A DNA stretch of 64,000 nt. Origin: Halocatena marina (lineage in GTDB: Archaea; Halobacteriota; Halobacteria; Halobacteriales; Haloarculaceae). This document shows, piece by piece, positions 1 through 8,677 of the stretch. Every line of letters starts with the position of its first letter. Position 1 is the first letter of the stretch. The notes beneath the pieces are model-generated. The model was not told the DNA's origin and searched no databases. It worked only from the letters and a program-made list of their open reading frames with translations. The position numbers and the translations under genes were made by a program. The DNA is taken from contig NZ_JALLPK010000001.1 of assembly GCF_023276375.1 (NCBI RefSeq), forward strand, positions 930,001 to 994,000. The letters are read 5' to 3'.

Positions 1-101
1 AACTCCATTGGTTCGTCGTACCGGTCTCTCAGGTGATGATACGCAGTATCAGCACTCTGAGTGGCACGGTCGGCGAGAAACCAGAGCTCATCGAGTGTCA
101 T
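1..101 (-). CDS. Partial CDS, unknown protein (N-terminus only)
   Basis: An open frame on the minus strand starts with ATG at 101 and runs off the window edge, giving 33 residues that begin MTLDELWFLADRA and include HHLRDRYDEP. It is free of stops and rich in acidic residues and Asp/Arg/His, as in haloarchaeal soluble proteins. The product is not recognised. It is divergent from the mannosyltransferase-like gene at 434. Confidence 0.45.
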   Translation of the reverse strand, partial: MTLDELWFLADRATQSADTAYHHLRDRYDEPME

Positions 102-433
102 TGTTCCGTCGACTCCAACCCGTCTCTTTCGTGATCATCATTGATGTAACTCTACTACACCCTCACCAATAAGCTTTCTACAGAATGGTACGATTGATTA
201 TATAATAAATCGTCTATGAGATATGAATCGCCAGTTTCGTGGCAACAGCACCCGAACCGGCACGTTCACTCTCAACGTAAGAAACCACGACCTTTTTGCT
301 TGTTTGGAGTTATGAATTGAACTCTATTATCTTGGAAATTATCTACTCAATAAATTATTTCTCATCACTTCGATGGCGACACATTACAATCCGAAAACGG
401 AAAGGTTATATTTAACCGGCAAAACCAATATAT
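102..433. other. AT-rich divergent intergenic region
   Basis: No open frame of note. It separates two divergent genes and so should hold both promoters. The rightward one is clear (box at 407-415); a leftward TATA box is not obvious. Several runs of A/T lie at 190-215 and 340-360. Confidence 0.5.
400..415 (+). promoter_or_regulatory. Archaeal promoter (BRE/TATA box) for the gene at 434
   Basis: A purine-rich BRE-like stretch is followed by TATATTTAA at 407-415. The box centre is about 24 nt upstream of the GTG at 434. That spacing predicts a leaderless mRNA starting at or next to the GTG and supports this start codon. Confidence 0.6.
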
Positions 434-1767
434 GTGTCAATTCCCCATAATGCCCCTTCCCATATAATCAAAAATACGGCGTATTGGGCCAAGAAACACG
501 CATATACGCGGTGGAGGCTTTTGCTCATATCTCAGACATTTTTAGTGAGTCTTTTTGTTAAAGTGTCAAATTTCACTCGATCAGGTCGGCCAGAAATAAA
601 TGGAGATGGGTTATTTTTCCTGTTTAGTGGCAGGTCATGGGTTACTAATGGCGTCACTCCATATCGAAATCTCATTGACATCAAGCCGCCAGTCACGCAC
701 GAATTTGCGGCGCTGATTGCCGTCATAAGTGGTGGCGATCCGTTTCTCATGGTGTTCCTTGCAGACTTCACGACTTCCGCAGCCGTCGTGGGAATCGTCG
801 TTCTCGTCGGACAACTTGCCTATCAGCAAGCAAGAGACCCGCGCGCTGCATATGCTGCTGGGACTGCCGTGCTGTTTTTCCCACTTTATTATTCGTACCC
901 TGGCTTTCGACCAAAATATTTCACGGTCGCATTCGGTCTCCTTTCGGTCTGGCTATTGACCCGCGAGCAGCCAGCGGGAGCCGGAGCCAGCGCTGCGGTC
1001 GCGGCTGGATTCTGGCAGTTCGGTGCTATCTTCCCTGTACTCGTGTTGGGACAAACTGCCGTTCGACGTGACTGGTCTGCCACAATCCGATCACTGGCCG
1101 GGATTGTTGTCGTGGTGATCGTGGTCATCCTGCCGATCGCATTAGCCGGAATATTAGCCGTCGGTGACATGCTCGAACAGGTCATCTTCTTTCCTATCAT
1201 CGCCAGCGAGGACATGCCACTCGCTGTGCGCATCGATAAATTCGTCGCAATTCTCGGTCCGGCAGTCCCCGCAGTGATCATTGGGGTGCTCGGGGCACTA
1301 CTGCCAGCAGCCACTGCAATAAAACGCCGCGTGCTCAATCGGTCCCGACAGCGGCAGACCCCGGTCTCTGGCTCTCTATCTTGGCTGGATGGTTTATCCT
1401 CCAAGTATTCGTTTTCGATCTCGACGCTGGGATAGACTTGCTCCCGTTACTCGCCTGCTGTGCGCTAGGATATGGCGCACTTGGGCGTGTCCTCGACGAG
1501 CATACAATACTTATTTTACTATCCGTCGTGACAGTCGCAGTCGGCTTCGGCGGCGTCAGCCCGATTCAGCCCGGCCCGTGGACTCACGAGGTCGGATCGA
1601 TGCAATGGCACTATTGGACTGCAACCCCGCCTTCATCTGACTGTTTCATCAAAAAAGGATTCGACGCATACCTCACTGGCCCTGCCCGGGAAGCCGGGCT
1701 ACCAGCTGGATCGACATGTGGTCATAACTTTGAGCGGATTGTCCGGATTGCGCTCGGATTGCAGTGA
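434..1767 (+). pseudogene. Frameshifted DolP-mannose mannosyltransferase-like membrane protein
   Basis: Two frames together make one haloarchaeal integral membrane protein of about 444 residues. The first frame (434-about 1350) carries an N-terminal Asp/Glu segment (INGDGLFFLFSGRSW), the PYRNLIDIKPPVTHEF loop typical of GT39/GT83-like enzymes that act on dolichyl-phosphate sugars, and many hydrophobic helices. Its extension past about 1357 turns into non-family sequence and ends at 1435. The other frame continues the family pattern as LWLSILAGWFILQVFVFDLD through to 1767, with a C-terminal Cys-containing tail. The switch lies at about 1340-1360, next to a CCCC run, and corresponds to loss of one nucleotide. 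Either the gene is a recent pseudogene or the base is a sequencing error. Family assignment is from recognition of the sequence pattern. Confidence 0.7.
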
Positions 1768-2074
1768 ATTCGTCGCAGAAGATTAAAATTTCCAATTCGC
1801 GTTCCAGACATAAATCGTCCCGTCGCCCATCTTGTAGGCCACTGAATGCGAACCACTCGATAGCTCGTTCCCTATTAGTGTTCGAAACTATTCATCGCAC
1901 TCATTAGATTCTCCCACGTACGGTGTTGCAATCCGTAACTGGACGATTATTCAAATATCGGCCCGATCATCGCTCGGACGAAGTCGATTTCCGGATAGAG
2001 GATTCCGAAGCCGATGAAACACGTCGACTTACACAGTGTTACGGACGTCTCGTTGACCTCATAGCGACCGTCAA
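1768..2074. other. Intergenic region, no supported gene
   Basis: A plus-strand open frame (1923-2192) crosses this stretch but overlaps the zinc-ribbon gene antisense and resembles no known protein. Nothing else is seen. Confidence 0.4.
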
Positions 2075-2242
2075 CTATGACCCCGTCACCGGTCGCATGA
2101 TCCGACATGCTTCTTGGATCGTCCTTGCCATTTCGGCTCCGACGCCACGATTTGAGCCAGCAAGGTCATGTCCACATTCAGAACATCGGTAACTCCATTT
2201 TGACATCTCACCACAAGAATGGCAACGAGTGCGGTGGATCAT
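2075..2242 (-). CDS. Small zinc-ribbon protein (55 aa)
   Basis: The ATG at 2242 follows a GGAGGGAGG Shine-Dalgarno-like sequence, so I prefer it to the upstream in-frame starts. The protein has two CxxC pairs, C-H-S-C and C-S-E-C, nine residues apart, forming a classic treble-clef or zinc-ribbon knuckle, followed by a short charged tail. It belongs to the group of haloarchaeal small zinc-finger proteins, which are often linked to stress or biofilm phenotypes; that role is general family knowledge and is not shown here. It is divergent from the DUF1918 gene at 2332. Confidence 0.6.
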   Translation of the reverse strand: MIHRTRCHSCGEMSKWSYRCSECGHDLAGSNRGVGAEMARTIQEACRIMRPVTGS

Positions 2243-2331
2243 GCATCCTCCCTCCGTCATCCGATTGGCTTTCGTACATCTAAGGAATTCAAAACAGGGT
2301 CTTTTTGTCCAGCCGTCGGATAACGGTAGGT

Positions 2332-2556
2332 ATGGCATTTGAAGAAGACGAGAGTGTTGTACTCCACGATCAACACAGCGAACACGACGGCGATACCGGT
2401 CGGATCACACAGGTAATGGAGACCATGTTCGGCGATGCCACGTACACCGTGAGCTTCGAGGACGGCCAAGAACAGGGTGTTCCAGAGGATTCACTTGAAC
2501 CCGCAGCGGACGATAGTGAAGACGGCTCCGAAGCCGAAAACGAGACTGAAAACTAA
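2332..2556 (+). CDS. DUF1918-type small acidic protein
   Basis: 74 residues starting MAFEEDESVVLHD. The compact beta-rich core (GRITQVMETMFGDATYTVSF, then DGQEQGVPEDSLE) matches the haloarchaeal proteins usually annotated DUF1918, and is followed by a very acidic tail. The ATG at 2332 is preferred over the upstream GTG at 2305, whose leader does not resemble the family. It lies 9 nt ahead of the exosome-associated gene and may be cotranscribed with the RNA-processing block. Function unknown. Confidence 0.75.
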   Translation: MAFEEDESVVLHDQHSEHDGDTGRITQVMETMFGDATYTVSFEDGQEQGVPEDSLEPAADDSEDGSEAENETEN

Positions 2557-2565
2557 CCGTATACC

Positions 2566-3003
2566 GTGTCGAGTGTTCCCTTTCATTACATCGATTTGCA
2601 GGCGTTTTGTTACGCCACAGAAGACGAACGGCGCGTCGAGAGCGCTTTCCGGACGCTTCTTCCCGAGGAGTTCGAGATCAAACGCATCGAGAACACTGGG
2701 CACGCAGGTGATCGGATCGTCGTGCTATCTGCTCGCGTCGAACGAGCAGACGACATCCGACACGTTCTCGGACAGCTTCGCCGGATGCATCCCGATCAAA
2801 GAGCGCAACTCGGTGCGGAACTCGATGAGCGCGTCACCGAGAACTGCGAGCTATATCTCTATTTGGACAAACAAGCTGCACTTGCCGGTGACGTGGAACT
2901 CGGCGAAGGATTGTCGGTTCGCGCCAAAGTTGAGGCGTATCCGGCTAAAAAATCGTCCGCCATCGAAAGCGTGAGCGATGTATTCGGTGAGATGGCAGAG
3001 TGA
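2566..3003 (+). CDS. Exosome-associated RNA-binding protein (COG1325 type)
   Basis: 145 residues with a GTG start. The fold-type pattern (FHYIDLQAFCYATEDERRV, a helix, then RIVVLSARVERADDIRHVL) is that of the small archaeal RNA-binding proteins encoded next to exosome, RNase P and proteasome genes. The pattern LYLYLDKQAALAG is diagnostic. It probably binds structured RNA during processing or decay. It starts a conserved block with Rpp30, Pop5 and the proteasome alpha subunit, which supports a role in RNA processing. The exact substrate is unknown. Confidence 0.8.
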   Translation: MSSVPFHYIDLQAFCYATEDERRVESAFRTLLPEEFEIKRIENTGHAGDRIVVLSARVERADDIRHVLGQLRRMHPDQRAQLGAELDERVTENCELYLYLDKQAALAGDVELGEGLSVRAKVEAYPAKKSSAIESVSDVFGEMAE

Positions 3004-3066
3004 GTGGTTCTATCGGGATTCGTGATCACTAAACCAAAATCAAACCATCTACCATCAAATTTCACC

Positions 3067-3762
3067 ATGTACGAGACTGCTCACGCACGCCCCGACGGTG
3101 AGAGCACGGTCGCACGCCTCGCGCTCACAGCCTCCGAACAGGGATACGAGGGTCTCATTGTCAGAAACCACGACGACACGGTGGCGGATTACGACCCCGA
3201 AACACTCTCGTCTGAGTTTGGTATTGATGTGGTCGATGGTGTCGAAATACGCGCAGATAATCGATCACACGCATCGGGAGCTATCACGAGCCAACGGTCA
3301 CAACGGACGATCGTTTGTGTCCATGGTGGGCGTCTCAATCGCCTCGCGTGCGAGGACGAACGGGTCGACGTGCTTGCTCATCCGATGACTGACGGCGATT
3401 TCAATCACGTCCTCGCGCGTGCTGCGGCCGACAACGCTGTTCGCGTCGAATTCAACTTTGCCCGCGTCCTTCGTGCGAACGGTGGTGTGCGCGTACAGGC
3501 GCTTCGGGGGCTCAGAAAACTCCGTACACTGGTTGAGAAGTACGATGTTCCGTATGTGGTGAGTGCAGACGCGAGTAGTCACCTTCATCTGCGAGCGCCG
3601 CGCGAACTCGCCGCTGTGGGCACCACGATTGGCTTTACCGACGAACAAATTCACAACGGTCTCTGTGAGTGGGGTCGGATTGTGGCGCGCAACCGGGATC
3701 GAAGTTCCGATTCGTTCATTGAGCCAGGTGTCCGAAAAGGACGATATGAAGAAGACGATTGA
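3067..3762 (+). CDS. rnp3: RNase P protein component 3 (Rpp30)
   Basis: 231 residues of a PHP-like TIM-barrel protein that binds the specificity domain of RNase P RNA together with Rpp21, Pop5 and L7Ae. Recognisable segments are EGLIVRNHDD near the N-terminus, RVDVLAHPM in the middle and VPYVVSADASSHLHLRAPRE near the C-terminus. The ATG at 3067 (MYETAHARPDG) is the family start; an upstream in-frame GTG at 3004 adds a leader not seen in the family. The 3' end overlaps the methyltransferase start by 17 nt, indicating translational coupling. It acts in 5' maturation of tRNA together with the Pop5 gene nearby. Confidence 0.88.
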   Translation: MYETAHARPDGESTVARLALTASEQGYEGLIVRNHDDTVADYDPETLSSEFGIDVVDGVEIRADNRSHASGAITSQRSQRTIVCVHGGRLNRLACEDERVDVLAHPMTDGDFNHVLARAAADNAVRVEFNFARVLRANGGVRVQALRGLRKLRTLVEKYDVPYVVSADASSHLHLRAPRELAAVGTTIGFTDEQIHNGLCEWGRIVARNRDRSSDSFIEPGVRKGRYEEDD

Positions 3763-4465
3763 AGAACACGCGGCCCGCTTCGATGAGTACGCGCAGGACT
3801 ACGACGAGCGCCACAGTCAAGAAACCACGCACGGTCAACACAGCTGTGAAAGCACGGATGAGAACGGTGACGACGCCGAGGAATATCGTGCTTGTGTGGA
3901 CCTCGTTGTCGAACACGCAAACCCGGAACCGGAGGATGTCGTCCTCGATCTCGGAACCGGAACCGGTGCGATCGGACTCGCACTCGCACCACGGGCAAAG
4001 CGCGTCGTCGGCCGCGACATCAGCGACGGGATGCTGGAACAAGCACGTGAAAAAGCGAACGCAGCAGGAATCGAAAACGTCGAGTTCGGTACAGGTACCT
4101 TCCGAGAACCGAATTACAATGGTTCGGTCGATATCGTTGTCTCGAATTTCGCGTTACACCACCTGAGCGATGCAAAAAAGCGAGCAGCGATCGATGTGAT
4201 CGCCGCACTTGGCCCGCGAAAATTCGTGCTCGGTGATGTGATGTTCTTTGGTGCGCCAGATCCCGAAGAACAATATTATAATCCAGCAGTCGACGACCCC
4301 GCGACCGTCGGATTGCATGCCGATGCTCTCACCGACGCTGGATTTTCCCTCACAGGCGTCGAGCGGGTCCACGATCAGGTCGGCGTGCTCGTTGCAGAGC
4401 ACGGAGCAAACAGAGCGCAACCGGATGAGGATATGAACATGGATGTGGATTGGGAGGACGAGTAA
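3746..4465 (+). CDS. Class I SAM-dependent methyltransferase
   Basis: 239 residues, starting MKKTIEEHAARFDEYAQDYD. Motif I is VVLDLGTGTGAIGLALA, followed by the acidic strand-2 region (VVGRDIS) and a motif IV-like VDIVVSNFALHHL, the usual SAM-binding Rossmann fold. It sits between Rpp30 and Pop5, overlapping the former and 3 nt from the latter, so it is almost certainly in the same transcript. The same neighbour recurs in other haloarchaeal genomes, as far as I know. A role in modifying RNA or a translation factor is plausible from context only; the substrate is unknown. Confidence 0.8.
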   Translation: MKKTIEEHAARFDEYAQDYDERHSQETTHGQHSCESTDENGDDAEEYRACVDLVVEHANPEPEDVVLDLGTGTGAIGLALAPRAKRVVGRDISDGMLEQAREKANAAGIENVEFGTGTFREPNYNGSVDIVVSNFALHHLSDAKKRAAIDVIAALGPRKFVLGDVMFFGAPDPEEQYYNPAVDDPATVGLHADALTDAGFSLTGVERVHDQVGVLVAEHGANRAQPDEDMNMDVDWEDE

Positions 4466-4468
4466 ACC

Positions 4469-4948
4469 GTGCGTCATCTTCCGAAGCATCTCCGTCCTCG
4501 CTGGCGTTACGTCGGTGTCGCCATCGAGTCGTGGCCGAACGCAGCAATCGACCGTGGCGCGTTCCAGCGCGAGCTCTGGTATGCGGCCCAGAACCTCATC
4601 GGCGACGTGGGCAGCGCTGCGATCGATCTGAGTGTATATGCGTTCGTATTCGAAGACGGCGTCGGCAACGCAGTGGTGCGCGTCCGGCGCGATGCGGTTG
4701 AACGCGCTCGGGCAGTTATCGCGTGTGTGAGCAGTGTCGATGATCAGTCCGTTCGTCTCACCGTCCGTGGCATCAGCGGGACGGTCCGAGCCTGCGAAGA
4801 AAGGTATATACGGCGCCCGTTGGAAAGCACAGAGGAGAGAACCGTTGCATTCGAGGACGCCGGTCGGTTCGCAGTCGTGCGGGATCGGTGTATCGACGTA
4901 CGAACCGACAACGGGTTTGCGGGTGCGACCGACTACGATATTGAGTAA
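4469..4948 (+). CDS. rnp2: RNase P protein component 2 (Pop5/Rpp14)
   Basis: 159 residues, GTG start (MRHLPKHLRPRWRYVGVAIE). The N-terminal basic segment and RYVGVAIES strand are typical of Pop5, which pairs with Rpp30 and contacts the catalytic domain of RNase P RNA. The family's usual length is about 120-160. It begins 3 nt after the methyltransferase and ends 2 nt before the proteasome alpha gene, so these genes form one operon. The C-terminus (FAGATDYDIE) is acidic, as in haloarchaeal orthologues. Confidence 0.85.
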   Translation: MRHLPKHLRPRWRYVGVAIESWPNAAIDRGAFQRELWYAAQNLIGDVGSAAIDLSVYAFVFEDGVGNAVVRVRRDAVERARAVIACVSSVDDQSVRLTVRGISGTVRACEERYIRRPLESTEERTVAFEDAGRFAVVRDRCIDVRTDNGFAGATDYDIE

Positions 4949-4950
4949 CT

Positions 4951-5709
4951 ATGCAGGGACAATCTCAACAGCAGGCCTACGATCGAGGGATTACCATCTT
5001 CTCTCCGGACGGCCGATTGTATCAGGTAGAGTACGCGCGCGAAGCAGTCAAGCGCGGGACAGCAAGCATCGGAGTACGAACATCTGACGGTGTCGTTCTC
5101 GTCGCTGACAAACGGATTCGCTCGCCGTTGCTGGTCGGAACGAGCGTCGAGAAGCTTCACAAAGCCGACGACCACATTGGTATCGCCAGTGCTGGCCACG
5201 TTGCCGACGCTCGTCAACTCATCGACTACGCGCGTCGTCACGCGCAGATCAACAGGCTCCGCTACGACGAGCCGATTAGTGTCGAGACGTTGACGAAAGC
5301 GGTCACGGACAACATTCAGCAGTACACGCAGGTCGGTGGCGCACGTCCATTCGGTGTCGCGCTTATCATCGGCGGTATCGACGATGGCCAACCCCGTCTC
5401 TTCGAGACTGACCCTTCGGGAACGCCTTACGAGTGGAAGGCCCTCGCAGTCGGAGCAAACCGATCCGACATTGAGGACCATCTCAAAGAGAACTATCAAG
5501 AAGAGATGGATCTCGATGGCGGTATCGGACTCGCACTCAACGGACTTGCGTCGGTCAACGAAGACGGACTGCGGCCAGAGGGTCTCGGTGTCACGACGAT
5601 CGACACTGAATCCGAACAGTATCGCGTACTCGATGAAAGTGAGGTCGAGTCGTACCTCTCCGAGCACGACCTGCTCGCAGACGAAACGGAAACGGAAACA
5701 GACGAGTAA
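4951..5709 (+). CDS. psmA: Proteasome alpha subunit
   Basis: 252 residues. The N-terminal signature YDRGITIFSPDGRLYQVEYA is the alpha-subunit gate and H0 helix that stacks on the 20S ring and docks the PAN/Cdc48 ATPases. It is followed by KRGTASIGVRTSDGVVL and a conserved core. It ends in an acidic Glu/Thr-rich tail, as in other haloarchaea. It forms the outer rings of the 20S proteasome in the cytoplasm. It is the last gene of the RNase P block, 2 nt after Pop5. The beta subunit gene is not in this window. Confidence 0.95.
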   Translation: MQGQSQQQAYDRGITIFSPDGRLYQVEYAREAVKRGTASIGVRTSDGVVLVADKRIRSPLLVGTSVEKLHKADDHIGIASAGHVADARQLIDYARRHAQINRLRYDEPISVETLTKAVTDNIQQYTQVGGARPFGVALIIGGIDDGQPRLFETDPSGTPYEWKALAVGANRSDIEDHLKENYQEEMDLDGGIGLALNGLASVNEDGLRPEGLGVTTIDTESEQYRVLDESEVESYLSEHDLLADETETETDE

Positions 5710-5910
5710 CGCAACGAAACGCGCTGCGAGCGCACCTCTGAACTCAATCTTCGGTTCGACTTCAATTTCCATTCCAGCTGTTAAATACTGGTGTCACAAC
5801 GCATCTATTAACGTACAATACACGAGATAGAAAACCCGTGATTGAATCCGTCCCTCGTGTTGGAGGGAGGAAACACACTTTACTGCCCCGTGAATAGCCG
5901 GATATATCGT

Positions 5911-6636
5911 ATGATATCACTTGACGAAGCAGTAACAGCGCGACTTGAATCACACGGTGCGCAATTCGAGGTGCTAGTCGATCCGGATGCGGCACTCGCG
6001 ATCAAGCGTGGTGAGTTCGATGACGATCTTGCGGAAGTCATCGCCGCAGAGGATGTCTTCGAGGATGCGGCCCGTGGCGATCGTCCCGCTGCTGACGATC
6101 TCGAAACAGTCTTCGAAACGACGGATCCAATGCAGATCATCCCCGAAGTGATAGAGCGCGGAGACATCCAGATCACGGCAGATCAGCGTCGAGAGATGCA
6201 GGAGCGAAAACGCAAACAGCTCATCAACCGCATCGCGCGAAACGCTGTCAATCCACAGATGGATGACGCTCCCCATCCGCCCGAACGCATCGAGCGTGCG
6301 CTTGAGGAGGCAGGATTCACGGTTGATCCGATGGAGCCGGTAGAAAACCAGATCGACGAGGCGCTCGACGAACTTCGGCCGATCATCCCAATCCGATTCG
6401 ATGAGGTTGTCATCGCGGTCAGACTGCCAGCCGAACACGCCGGAAGTGGACAAGCGCGTATCCGGCAGTTTGGCGACCTCCAACGCGAGGAGTGGCAGGC
6501 AGACGGTTCCTGGGTTGGTGTTCTCGAATTCCCAGCCGGACTCCAGAACGATTTCTACGAACTCGTCAACCAAGTATCGAGTGGCGAAGCAGAGACACGC
6601 GTCGTCAAAGACGAGGACGAACTCGGCACGCGATAA
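5911..6636 (+). CDS. Ribosome maturation factor SBDS
   Basis: 241 residues of the Shwachman-Bodian-Diamond family, which in eukaryotes acts with EFL1 to release eIF6 from 60S subunits. Domain I (MISLDEAVTARLESHG, DPDAALAIKRGEFDDD) binds RNA. Domain II is helical (ITADQRREMQERKRKQLINR, then IARNAVNPQ). Domain III is the ferredoxin-like PIRFDEVVIAVRLPAEHAG segment. The ATG at 5911 matches the family start; the upstream in-frame start at 5842 does not. A CTTTACTG element near 5878-5884 is at TATA spacing. Its place just downstream of the proteasome and RNase P genes is conserved across archaea. Confidence 0.92.
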   Translation: MISLDEAVTARLESHGAQFEVLVDPDAALAIKRGEFDDDLAEVIAAEDVFEDAARGDRPAADDLETVFETTDPMQIIPEVIERGDIQITADQRREMQERKRKQLINRIARNAVNPQMDDAPHPPERIERALEEAGFTVDPMEPVENQIDEALDELRPIIPIRFDEVVIAVRLPAEHAGSGQARIRQFGDLQREEWQADGSWVGVLEFPAGLQNDFYELVNQVSSGEAETRVVKDEDELGTR

Positions 6637-6810
6637 CACTCTTTCTGGAGACCACTACCACTGGCTCGTGCTTCGGCACTGATGGCCACGGGATCCTCTT
6701 GCTGTGGATCATTTTATCTCCGTCGCCGGGGGTACTCTTGTGATTGGTTTGGCGGACCACAATCGTTTGTCCCTGAGGATTAAGTGGACTGGCCATCTAT
6801 CATAGTGTGA

Positions 6811-8145
6811 GTGACGGAAACACTACGCGATCCAGAGGCTGCGGTTATCGCAGCGCGCGTTGATCAAGGGACGGGATCAGGGACAGCCACCCCAGACACA
6901 GAGGAAATTCGTGATCTGACCCGCTCGGGAGGGTATCGGATCGTCGGTGAGGTCACACAGACACGAACCGAGGATCCTGCGCTCTGTTTCGGGACGGGGA
7001 AGGTCGACGAACTCGCTCGAATGCTCGAAGAGACTGGTGCAGGGAGGGTCGTCTTCGACAATCGTCTCGGACCGTACCAAACGTTCAACCTCGGAAACAG
7101 GCTCCCAGACGGTGTGGAAGTTATCGACCGCTTCAGGCTCATTCTCGACATTTTCGGACAGCGTGCCCAAACCCGAACGGCGCAGCTACAGGTCGAGTTA
7201 GCCGAACTCAGATACGAACTCCCACGAGTCCAAGCGAAGGTGAGTCTCGCAAAGCGCGATGAGCGCCCCGGCTTCATGGGTCTCGGTGAGTACGATGAGA
7301 GCCGCGAGCAAGACATCAAAAAGCGAATCAGTCGCATCCGCGAGGAACTGCGCCAGATCGAGGAAGACGAGGAAAAGCGCCGCGAACAGCGCCGCGAGTC
7401 CGGATTCGATCTCGTCGCGCTCGCGGGCTACACCAACGCCGGGAAATCGACGCTGCTCCGGCGACTCGCCCGTGATCTCGACGTAGACGAGAACGAACAC
7501 CGCCACCCAGATCTCGATACAACCGCCGAGTCGGAAAATCGCCTCTTCACGACGCTCGGAACGACGACGCGACGAGCGGATATGGACCGGCGCGACGTGC
7601 TCGTAACCGACACGGTTGGATTTATATCGGATCTTCCACATTGGTTGGTCGAATCGTTCAAATCCACGCTCGATGCCGTCTATCGGGCAGATCTCGTTTT
7701 GCTTGTCGTAGACATTTCAGAACCGACTGAAGAGATCCGAGAGAAGCTCGTTACCTGTCACGACACTCTATACGAGCGAAACGAAGCTCCAATCGTCACA
7801 GTACTGAACAAGATCGATCTGATCGACGAAGAGGAGTGTGAACAGAAGATGAACGCGCTGTCCGCGCTTGCGCCGAATCCAATCGCTGTGAGCGCCGTGG
7901 AAGGAGCGAAAATCGATGGGCTGCTCGATCGCATCGATCGAGAGCTGCCCCCATTCGAGCACGAGCGGTTGGTGTTGCCGATGACTGACGACACCATGAG
8001 CCTCGTCTCGTGGATTCACGACAACGCCCGTGTCAACGATGTGACCTACGGTGAACAGGTAATCGTCGATTTCGAAGCTCGACCAGCTATCGTCGAACAG
8101 TCGCGCTCGAAGGCAGGCACGCTCTCCGTCCCGGCCGAGTCCTGA
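6811..8145 (+). CDS. hflX: GTPase HflX
   Basis: 444 residues, GTG start. The N-terminal domain contains the Gly-rich ATP/ribosome-binding region (VVFDNRLGPYQTFNLGNRLP, then ELAELRYELPRV) and a long coiled coil rich in Arg/Glu. The G domain follows with G1 GYTNAGKST at residues 206-214, G3 DTVGF and G4 NKID. HflX rescues stalled or heat-damaged ribosomes by splitting subunits. A TATA-like GATTAAGTG about 28 nt upstream supports the GTG at 6811. It is a separate transcription unit downstream of SBDS. Confidence 0.93.
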   Translation: MTETLRDPEAAVIAARVDQGTGSGTATPDTEEIRDLTRSGGYRIVGEVTQTRTEDPALCFGTGKVDELARMLEETGAGRVVFDNRLGPYQTFNLGNRLPDGVEVIDRFRLILDIFGQRAQTRTAQLQVELAELRYELPRVQAKVSLAKRDERPGFMGLGEYDESREQDIKKRISRIREELRQIEEDEEKRREQRRESGFDLVALAGYTNAGKSTLLRRLARDLDVDENEHRHPDLDTTAESENRLFTTLGTTTRRADMDRRDVLVTDTVGFISDLPHWLVESFKSTLDAVYRADLVLLVVDISEPTEEIREKLVTCHDTLYERNEAPIVTVLNKIDLIDEEECEQKMNALSALAPNPIAVSAVEGAKIDGLLDRIDRELPPFEHERLVLPMTDDTMSLVSWIHDNARVNDVTYGEQVIVDFEARPAIVEQSRSKAGTLSVPAES

Positions 8146-8176
8146 CTCTGACGCCGTCCGCTTGGATACATTGACG

Positions 8177-8521
8177 TTACTGACTGACTTCTTCGAGGAT
8201 GGATTCGCCAGTTCCGTCTTTCGATTCCCATTCCCACTCATCTTCGATACGGACGCGGTTGTCGTCCAGCAACTCGACGTCCCCGACAGAGTGTCCGGTC
8301 GCTGTCTCAGCACGTGTGTTTATTTGAACGTACCGAATGTCCAACTGAGCATCTTCGAACGTCCCAACCAAGTACCCATCAACGATGTCTCCTCCCGAAT
8401 AGTGTGCACAGACTCGATTTTCGTCCTATGCGAAGGCGAACTGTGTCTCTTCGTTCACTTCCCCTCCATCGTTTGCAACGGCAACGAGTGTGCGTCCGTC
8501 GAGTGAAATTTCGTCGGCCAT
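8177..8521 (-). pseudogene. Short 'N-acetylglutamate synthase-like' protein with in-frame TAG
   Basis: The frame starts at ATG 8521 (MADEISLDGRTLVAVAND) and stays open to 8177 except for one TAG at 8426-8428 (codon 32). The 114-residue product before and after the TAG matches one continuous family of small haloarchaeal proteins commonly labelled N-acetylglutamate synthase, with a beta-rich pattern: FAFA, then DENRVCAHYSGGDIV, and a C-terminal EDEWEWESKDG. The family usually has Gln at the position of the stop, so a single CAG-to-TAG change would explain it. A shorter frame from a TTG at 8371 could give a 64-residue fragment. Either a nonsense pseudogene or a sequencing error. Confidence 0.7.
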
Positions 8522-8677
8522 ACGGTAGGATCGTAATACAGTAACATAATCTATGTCGAGTTCACAGTATATTTTGAGTTTCTGTCTCTTTTAAACCCTG
8601 ATCGGGTTCTGAATACATCAACGCGTGATGGCGGATTCGTAGGTCTGTCGTCGATATTTTGTGTTCAACTAGTTCCA

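Noticed and set aside
1923..2192. Plus-strand open frame of 89 codons
   Set aside because: Overlaps the zinc-ribbon gene antisense, has no known pattern and no promoter or ribosome binding site.
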